Below, piece by piece: positions 1-5,048 of a DNA stretch of 5,812 nt (the stretch's first letter is position 1; the number at the start of each line of letters is the position of its first letter). Below the pieces are notes generated by a model, which was given only the letters and a program-made list of their open reading frames with translations, had not been told where the DNA came from and ran no database searches. The DNA comes from Desulfobacteraceae bacterium. GTDB taxonomy: Bacteria > Desulfobacterota > Desulfobacteria > Desulfobacterales > Desulfosarcinaceae. The position numbers and the translations under genes are program-made. The DNA lies in contig JALVRI010000224.1 in the NCBI GenBank assembly GCA_027031325.1, positions 1-5,812 of the forward strand. Direction: 5' to 3'.

Positions 1-1095
1 GAAAGTTGCCTTGCCAGCCGCCATGTCGGCCAGGTGATCGTATCGACCGACAACCGGGAGATAGCCGCCGTTGCCAAGTCATGGGGAGCGCGTGTGGTTA
101 CTCGACCGGCAGAGCTGAGCGGCGACTTCGAACCGTCGGAATCGGCCCTTTGCCACGTTCTGGATCACTTGGAGGAAAAGGGCGAACCCTTGCCGGAAAT
201 AACCCTCCTGGTTCAGTGTACCTCTCCCCTGACCCTGCCCGAAGACATCGACGCGACCATCGAAAAACTGGAAAGCCGACAGGCCGATGTCGCCTTCACC
301 GTCACCCCTTCCCATTGTTTTTTATGGACCGTGCAAAAGGACGGGACCGCCTGCGCCCTGAACCACGACCACCGCCACCGCCCCATGCGCCAGGAGATCA
401 CATCCCAGTTCCGGGAAACAGGCGCAGTATACGCCATGCGGACTTCAAAATTCAGGCAACACCGGCACCGTTTTTTCGGCAAAATCGTTGCCCACGTGGT
501 GCCTGCAAAACGGAGCGTCGACATCGACACCAGCTTGGACCTGAGGCTGGCCGAGACCTTAGTGGCAGAAACCAAACCGGACCCAAGCCTCCGGGAGACG
601 TTATCGGCCGTAAAGGCCGTGGTACTGGATTTTGACGGGGTACTGACCGACAACTGTGTCTGGGTCGATCAGGAGGGCAAAGAAAGCGTGCGCTGCAACC
701 GGAGTGACGGCCTGGCACTGGAACGGCTCAAAAGGTCCGGATTGGATCTGTTGGTCCTGTCCTCGGAAACAAATCCGGTTGTCGGAAAAAGGTGCGCCAA
801 GCTGAATATCGAGTGCGTCATCGCCAAAGAAAGCAAGCTTGCGTCCCTTGAGAAATGGTCTTCCGCACGCTACCTGGATCTTGGCGACATCATTTACGTC
901 GGCAATGATCTTAACGACTTGGAATGCCTTCGGGCCGCCGGCCTGGCCGTGGCTGTGGCCGACGCCCATCCCATTGTCCGCCGGGCTGCCGATCTAGTCC
1001 TCTCAACAAACGGAGGCAAGGGGGCTGTGGCGGAACTGGCTGAAATAATCTTCGAATCCAGGGGGGGCAATGCAATCAGAAGTCACAATCGGTAA
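1..1095 (+). CDS. neuA: Bifunctional CMP-nonulosonate (acylneuraminate) cytidylyltransferase / KdsC-type HAD phosphatase, 5' truncated by window edge
   Basis: Cytoplasmic enzyme that should activate a nine-carbon sialic-type acid with CTP and, through its second domain, remove phosphate from the 9-phosphate precursor. The reading frame is open from base 1 (364 codons visible). Roughly 35 N-terminal residues, including the nucleotide-binding motif expected before the IVSTD strand, lie outside. Residues about 1-190 are the cytidylyltransferase: IVSTDN, the TSPLTLPEDID segment, ETGAVYAM and the metal-binding VDIDTSLDL. Residues about 203-355 are a HAD domain with DFDGVLTD (Asp210 and Asp212 catalytic), Lys279, and GNDLND (301-306) in the metal motif, where KdsC-type enzymes usually have GDD. 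Glu256, Arg264 and Lys267 have the same spacing as the sugar-binding Glu56, Arg64 and Lys67 of KDN-9-phosphate phosphatase BT1713. The NeuA-HAD fusion is known in bacteria and animals (CMAS). The 3' end overlaps neuB by 26 bases. The exact nonulosonate is unknown. Confidence 0.93.
   Translation, partial: ESCLASRHVGQVIVSTDNREIAAVAKSWGARVVTRPAELSGDFEPSESALCHVLDHLEEKGEPLPEITLLVQCTSPLTLPEDIDATIEKLESRQADVAFTVTPSHCFLWTVQKDGTACALNHDHRHRPMRQEITSQFRETGAVYAMRTSKFRQHRHRFFGKIVAHVVPAKRSVDIDTSLDLRLAETLVAETKPDPSLRETLSAVKAVVLDFDGVLTDNCVWVDQEGKESVRCNRSDGLALERLKRSGLDLLVLSSETNPVVGKRCAKLNIECVIAKESKLASLEKWSSARYLDLGDIIYVGNDLNDLECLRAAGLAVAVADAHPIVRRAADLVLSTNGGKGAVAELAEIIFESRGGNAIRSHNR
1061..1067 (+). repeat. G7 homopolymer at the neuA/neuB overlap
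   Basis: Seven consecutive G lie in the last codons of the cytidylyltransferase/HAD gene (Arg-Gly-Gly), ending two bases before the neuB ATG at 1070. The run probably doubles as the G-rich ribosome binding site of neuB. Removing one G would put the upstream frame into the neuB frame. Whether its length varies is unknown. Confidence 0.75.
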
Positions 1096-1960
1096 AAGCA
1101 GGGTAGGACCCGGCCACCCGGTATTCATCGTGGCTGAAATCGGAATCAATCACAACGGAGACATGGCCATCGCCAAGAAGCTGATTGACGTTGCTGCCGC
1201 AGCAGGGGTCGATGCCGTCAAGTTCCAGAAAAGGGAGCCGGACATCTGTGTTCCCGAGGACCAAAAACAGGTTATGCGCGAAACACCCTGGGGAGTCATG
1301 TCGTATCTGGACTACCGCCGGCGGCTAGAATTCGGCCGCCGAGAGTATGCCGAAATCGATCGTTATTGCCGTGAAAAGGGTATCATCTGGTTCGCCTCCT
1401 GCTGGGACTTGCCATCCCTTGAATTCATTGACAAATTCGATCCGGTTTGCCACAAGGTCGCCTCGGCCAACCTTACCGACGACGACCTCATAAGAGCCAT
1501 GGACAAACGCGGAAAACCGATCATTCTGTCTACCGGCATGTCCACCTGGGAAGAGATCGAACACGCGGTAGCCCTGATCAGGCACTCGCCCTTGATCATC
1601 ACCCACAATACCAGCACCTATCCCTGCCCGCCCCGGGAATTGAACCTGAAGATGATCACGACTCTGAAAAAACGTTTCGCCTGCCCCATAGGTTACTCCG
1701 GCCACGAAGTCGGCCTCCAGACGACCTATGCCGCAGTGGCGCTGGGGGTAAACCTGGTTGAACGTCACGTAACTCTCGACCGTCACATGTGGGGCAGCGA
1801 CCACTTGGCATCTGTAGAAAGCACCGGTTTATTCCGCCTGGTACGCGATATCCGGATCGTCGAAGCCGCCCTGGGAGACGGCATCAAGCGGGTATACGAA
1901 AGTGAACTTGGCAACATGGTCAGGCTGCGCCGCAACAGATCCTTCGCGGCGGTCAACTGA
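1070..1960 (+). CDS. neuB: N-acetylneuraminate (nonulosonate or nonulosonate-9-phosphate) synthase family protein, SAF-less
   Basis: Condenses phosphoenolpyruvate with a six-carbon sugar (ManNAc, mannose or a 6-phosphate) to form a nonulosonic acid. The 296 residues cover only the TIM barrel: AEIGINHNG (23-30), KFQ (51-53), STGM (154-157), NTSTYP (180-185), GYSGHE (208-213) and ERHVTLDR (231-238). His212 and His233 match the two metal-binding histidines of Neisseria NeuB. Typical NeuB enzymes have about 340-350 residues with a C-terminal antifreeze-like (SAF) domain; here the chain stops right after the barrel. The motifs GYSGHE, TLDR and GSDH resemble animal NANS more than E. coli NeuB. The start is well fixed: an in-frame stop lies at 1046-1048 and 1070 is the first usable ATG. 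It overlaps neuA by 26 bases, implying coupled translation. The family call is firm; the substrate is inferred. Confidence 0.93.
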   Translation: MQSEVTIGKSRVGPGHPVFIVAEIGINHNGDMAIAKKLIDVAAAAGVDAVKFQKREPDICVPEDQKQVMRETPWGVMSYLDYRRRLEFGRREYAEIDRYCREKGIIWFASCWDLPSLEFIDKFDPVCHKVASANLTDDDLIRAMDKRGKPIILSTGMSTWEEIEHAVALIRHSPLIITHNTSTYPCPPRELNLKMITTLKKRFACPIGYSGHEVGLQTTYAAVALGVNLVERHVTLDRHMWGSDHLASVESTGLFRLVRDIRIVEAALGDGIKRVYESELGNMVRLRRNRSFAAVN

Positions 1961-1981
1961 AGGTAGCAGGGAAACAGCACC

Positions 1982-2851
1982 ATGCCCAGACTCAATCAGT
2001 TCCCCGACTGTCCAATTTGCGGCCAAGCAGGGCTCGAGGTGACCGTCAATCACCGTTTCGGTTACAAGGGAATCATTCTTGGCTGCCGTTGTCGTTTCCT
2101 GGAATGGATGACCCCCCAGTATGACCGCGCCGGCATAGAGGAGTTCTATCGCCGCCGGTACCGTCTCCAAAGGCGGGAGACCAATGACCGGCGGCGCATA
2201 CTGGGTGATACCATCCGCAGCCGCTCTCAGCTGAAATTCTGGAGATCTTACGTGCCCCGGGAAAGCCGCGTCCTGGAGATCGGGGCCGGTTTCGGAACAA
2301 ACGCCCTCAACCTCATCTTTTCCGGTTACAACAACCTGCTGATAAGCGAATGGGACAGTAAGCACCTCGATCCGCGCCTGGCTGACCTTGGCAGCAAAAA
2401 CCAATGTCTGGAGACCATGGCCCCTGCCAGCTTCGATTTCATAATCATGTCCCACGTGTTGGAGCACTTTGGGGATATCGTCAGCGGCATTGAACAACTG
2501 GCCCGGATCCTGCGACCGGCAGGCAAAATATTCATAGAGGTTCCCAACAACCTCAATCCCTACGTCAGACAGTTGATGCCTGAAAGCTACCATTACTATT
2601 TTTTTACCCCCGCAAGCCTGGCCGCCCTGTTTCGCGCCTGCGGGTTCCGGGTGTTGGAGCTGGAGACCTTCGGCAAGCAGGAACTTATCGGGCAACTCGA
2701 CCAAGCCGGGTGGGAAGCCTACCGCTTGAAGGCCGAAGCCGATCCTGACTTCGACGATATCGTTGCCCTGCCGCCCGATGACCAGGGAGCCTATTGGATC
2801 AGGGCCATTTTTCAAAAGCGCGCAAACAGATCAGGGGCTCAGGATGAGTAG
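1982..2851 (+). CDS. Class I SAM-dependent methyltransferase with N-terminal zinc-ribbon-like Cys cluster
   Basis: Probably methylates a sugar or glycan intermediate in the cytoplasm. The 289-residue protein opens with a CPIC pair (Cys10, Cys13) and a second Cys pair (Cys35, Cys37), like the small zinc-binding head of many glycan-pathway methyltransferases, although the second pair is C-x-C rather than the common C-x-x-C. A strongly basic linker follows (11 Arg in residues 57-81). The Rossmann-fold core has motif I VLEIGAGFGTN (97-107), FDFIIMSHVLEHF (151-163) and LRPAGKIFIEVPN (177-189). A C-terminal FFTPASLAALFRACGF segment (207-222) is typical of the Methyltransf_23-like group. An AGGGA at 1968-1972 lies 9 bases before the ATG, in the only intergenic gap (21 bases). 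Its 3' end overlaps the next gene by 8 bases. Methyl acceptor (O-, N- or C-) cannot be told from sequence. Confidence 0.85.
   Translation: MPRLNQFPDCPICGQAGLEVTVNHRFGYKGIILGCRCRFLEWMTPQYDRAGIEEFYRRRYRLQRRETNDRRRILGDTIRSRSQLKFWRSYVPRESRVLEIGAGFGTNALNLIFSGYNNLLISEWDSKHLDPRLADLGSKNQCLETMAPASFDFIIMSHVLEHFGDIVSGIEQLARILRPAGKIFIEVPNNLNPYVRQLMPESYHYYFFTPASLAALFRACGFRVLELETFGKQELIGQLDQAGWEAYRLKAEADPDFDDIVALPPDDQGAYWIRAIFQKRANRSGAQDE
2833..2837 (+). promoter_or_regulatory. Ribosome binding site of the glycosyltransferase gene
   Basis: AGGGG lies 6 bases before the ATG at 2844, inside the end of the methyltransferase gene. It decides the start against an upstream in-frame ATG at 2763, which would lie deep in the methyltransferase. 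The overlap sequence ATGAGTAG (2844-2851) points to termination-reinitiation coupling. Confidence 0.65.
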
Positions 2852-5048
2852 CCTACCTTTCCACCAGGCCGGCCTGGCAAAAAAAATGCAGCGGCTGGCC
2901 GCCCTTTTAGGAAAACTCAACACATCCTGCGGCCGGGCCGAAGACTATCTGGAAGCCGGCCGGATCTGTCTCCAGGTCGGGGAAAACCGGCGCGCCTTTT
3001 CCCTGCTGGAGGCTGGATGCCGCCGTTTTCCGGACAACTGGCAGTGTTTCAAAGCCCTGGTGCAGGCCCTGGCGGCCAAAGGCCAGGTCAGCCGGGCCCG
3101 CCGTCTTTGCCTCGAATACCTGCAGGTCCATCCCCACCCAAACGACTTGCCGAAAATCGTCGCCCTGCTAATGGACCTGGAAAAAGATCCAGCCGGCCGG
3201 CAGGCGGACATTACCCTTGAAGGTTTTGCCAGCGATCCTGACCGCACCTTCATCGAAATCGCCAGCCACGCTCTGCTGCCCTACGGACCTTCCCGGGAGC
3301 AACTGGAGCACTGGCAAAGATTTCTGCAACGCCGGGGTTCCCGCATTGAAACCCTGGCCGCCATGGCCGATAGCGGAGAATTCAAAAAACAGGCGGTTTC
3401 CTGGTTTGTTTGTGGCAACGTGCGTCGCTTCCTGGAAGCAAACCTGGGCCTGTGGAGCAAGAATCCCTGGCCGGGCAAAGGCCCCCGGCCCTCCGGCAGG
3501 TACATCCTGACCTCGTTTTTGCATCCCGATCCCACCAACAAGGTCCGCAACGGGCTGGTGGCAAAATATATTCAGCACCTTACCGGTTGCCCCATCCTGG
3601 CCGTGGGAAGCGATGATCATTATCGAAAACTACATGGCCGCCTGGCCGCCTCTTTCCGCATGGAGACTTACCACCACCTCCGGGAGCCGGACTCCACACC
3701 ACCGCCGGAAATGACCGTGCCGCAGTCGCAGGGACCTGCTCTGCGCAGGTGGCTGCTTCAATTAAGCGCCGGTGGCATTCAGGTCGGAGACCTGATATAC
3801 GACCAGTACCTCCGCCGGCTGCGCCGGCCGACCATTGAAAGCCCCGACGACAAGCTAAACCTGTACATCTACCGGGCCAGGTCTCTCGTTCAGGAATTTG
3901 AAAATCTTTTCAGGCACTACCCCATAGCCTACGTGGTGGTCGACCACCTGGTATACCTGCGCTGGGGAATTTTGGCGAGGATGGGTCTGGCCAGGGGAGC
4001 AACGGTGATCTCCCACCATGGCCGCTCCAGTCCCCTGATGGCCCGTATTCACCATCCCGGCAACGGACTGCCCGAATACGAAGCCCGCTTCGAACGCCGG
4101 GACTTCGAGGCTCTTTTTGGCGCCATGGGGACCACCATGGCAGCCAGGGGCTATGAAATAGTGCGGCGCTATTACCTGGAAAAAAGGCCCCATAAGCATA
4201 CCCTGGTGGACGGCAAACACAACCGGCGGTACGATCGTCGCCAATTGCTGGCAGCCCTGGGCATGGATCCCGGCCTGCCGACAGTATTCATAATGGCCCA
4301 CACAATGACCGATGCGCCCCACATGCTTGGCCGACTGTTGTTCGACGATTATTACCAGTGGCTCAAGGCCACCTTGGAGATGGCTGTCCGCATCCCCAAG
4401 GTGAACTGGATCGTCAAGGAGCATCCCTTTGCCAAAGTTTACACCGATCGCAATGACGCCCTGGAGATGGCAGCCACCTATGCATCCAAAACGTCCAATA
4501 TCCGCGCCTGCCCCATGGACTTTCATCCCGGCGGCCTGCTCGACTGCGCCGACGCCCTGGTAACCGCCAGGGGGACGGCCGGCCTGGAAGGAGCCGTCTT
4601 CGGCAAGCCCTGCGTCCTGGCGGGCAGAAGTGCTTACAGCGGGCACGGCTTTACAATCGACCCGGCCACAGTTGCAGATTATCACCGCGAACTTCAGGCC
4701 CTGGTATCTCCCCGGCCTCTGTCCGACCAAGCCGTAACCCGGGCCAGGGCCTATGCTTACCTGTTTTTCGAAGCCTGCCGGATACCCTGTTCCCTGCTGC
4801 CCGAGTTGCCCCTGGTGGCCCTCGATCCACTCCCGGACGACATTCAGTGGCAACTGATGGCAGATCGTCTGAAGGCCTTCAAGCCCCACCAGGACCCGCT
4901 TTACCTCAACCTGAAACGTGCTTTTCAGGATCCCATGCCTTATCTGCTCGAGTTCGGCGGACCGGGCCGCAGGCCCGGGCGAATAAAAGCCAAAGGAGAC
5001 AAGCTGGAATGCAGCAACATGGAAGCGACACTCGCAGGGTCCTGCTGA
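2844..5048 (+). CDS. TPR-like / DUF4214-like / capsule-synthesis-type (GT-B) glycosyltransferase fusion
   Basis: Large 734-residue protein, probably a surface-glycan glycosyltransferase. No signal peptide or membrane span is visible, so it should act at the cytoplasmic face. Residues about 32-112 look like two or three TPR-type helical pairs (AFSLLEAGCRRFPDNWQCFKAL; then QVSRARRLCLEYLQVHP). Residues about 125-181 resemble DUF4214 (a DRTFIEIASHALL helix, REQLEHWQRFL, then the ending DSGEF). Residues about 218-660 resemble Capsule_synth/KpsC-KpsS-like enzymes: GDLIYDQYLR (315-324), VISHHGR (388-394), DDYYQWL (501-507), NWIVKEHP (521-528) and ARGTAGLEG with GKP (575-589). The HP pair recalls CMP-binding in bacterial sialyl- and Kdo-transferases. 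The start at 2844 is chosen because AGGGG at 2833-2837 precedes it and it overlaps the previous stop by 8 bases. Donor is inferred, perhaps the CMP-nonulosonate made upstream. Other surface-glycan roles remain possible. Confidence 0.72.
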   Translation: MSSLPFHQAGLAKKMQRLAALLGKLNTSCGRAEDYLEAGRICLQVGENRRAFSLLEAGCRRFPDNWQCFKALVQALAAKGQVSRARRLCLEYLQVHPHPNDLPKIVALLMDLEKDPAGRQADITLEGFASDPDRTFIEIASHALLPYGPSREQLEHWQRFLQRRGSRIETLAAMADSGEFKKQAVSWFVCGNVRRFLEANLGLWSKNPWPGKGPRPSGRYILTSFLHPDPTNKVRNGLVAKYIQHLTGCPILAVGSDDHYRKLHGRLAASFRMETYHHLREPDSTPPPEMTVPQSQGPALRRWLLQLSAGGIQVGDLIYDQYLRRLRRPTIESPDDKLNLYIYRARSLVQEFENLFRHYPIAYVVVDHLVYLRWGILARMGLARGATVISHHGRSSPLMARIHHPGNGLPEYEARFERRDFEALFGAMGTTMAARGYEIVRRYYLEKRPHKHTLVDGKHNRRYDRRQLLAALGMDPGLPTVFIMAHTMTDAPHMLGRLLFDDYYQWLKATLEMAVRIPKVNWIVKEHPFAKVYTDRNDALEMAATYASKTSNIRACPMDFHPGGLLDCADALVTARGTAGLEGAVFGKPCVLAGRSAYSGHGFTIDPATVADYHRELQALVSPRPLSDQAVTRARAYAYLFFEACRIPCSLLPELPLVALDPLPDDIQWQLMADRLKAFKPHQDPLYLNLKRAFQDPMPYLLEFGGPGRRPGRIKAKGDKLECSNMEATLAGSC
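2879..2886 (+). repeat. A8 homopolymer near the start of the glycosyltransferase gene
   Basis: Eight consecutive A span the Ala12-Lys-Lys-Met15 codons and end in an in-frame ATG at 2886, in otherwise GC-rich sequence. A tracts of this length can slip during replication or transcription. It is seen in the sequence; any regulatory role is inference. Confidence 0.7.
4962..4978 (+). other. Perfect 7-bp GC hairpin upstream of the radical SAM ribosome binding site
   Basis: CCGGGCC (4962-4968) and GGCCCGG (4972-4978) are exact reverse complements around a GCA loop. The stem is all G/C and ends 15 bases before the AGGAG at 4994. It lies within the coding tail of the glycosyltransferase gene. No T run follows, so it is not an intrinsic terminator. 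It could shape mRNA folding or processing at the gene junction, or be chance in GC-rich coding DNA. Confidence 0.45.
4994..4998 (+). promoter_or_regulatory. Ribosome binding site of the radical SAM gene
   Basis: AGGAG lies within the 3' end of the glycosyltransferase gene, 10 bases before the ATG at 5009. It is the strongest Shine-Dalgarno match among the four junctions and is the main reason to accept a start that overlaps the upstream gene by 40 bases. Confidence 0.7.

Noticed and set aside
34..36. GTG at 34 as the start of the cytidylyltransferase gene
   Set aside because: It lies in the middle of the conserved IVSTD strand, and the frame is open to base 1 with typical family sequence, so the true start is upstream of the window.
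6..635. Plus-strand open frame in another phase over the cytidylyltransferase
   Set aside because: The translation is Pro/Arg-rich out-of-frame sequence; the overlapping frame matches NeuA motifs throughout.
1..1095. KdsB-KdsC fusion (CMP-Kdo synthetase / Kdo-8-P phosphatase) instead of a NeuA-type enzyme
   Set aside because: The ETGAVYAM and VDIDTSLDL motifs, the adjoining neuB and the Glu/Arg/Lys triad fit a nonulosonate enzyme better, though the exact sugar is not proven.
2599..2605. T7 run in the methyltransferase as a slippage site
   Set aside because: It encodes the conserved YFFTP segment, so the Phe codons explain it, and a shift there gives no evident functional product.
1829..2815. 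Long minus-strand open frame of 328 codons opposite neuB and the methyltransferase
   Set aside because: It crosses the junction of two well-supported plus-strand genes and has no recognisable domain.
2763..2843. Upstream in-frame ATG at 2763 as the start of the glycosyltransferase
   Set aside because: It would overlap the methyltransferase by 89 bases and add 27 low-complexity residues. The ATG at 2844 has AGGGG at good spacing and a typical 8-base stop/start overlap.
3855..4889. Long minus-strand open frame of 344 codons opposite the glycosyltransferase
   Set aside because: It is an antisense shadow of a GC-rich coding frame; the translation shows no recognisable motif and the plus strand explains the region.
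4962..4978. Intrinsic terminator between the glycosyltransferase and radical SAM genes
   Set aside because: The stem is convincing but no T run follows, and it lies inside coding sequence just before the next gene's ribosome binding site.
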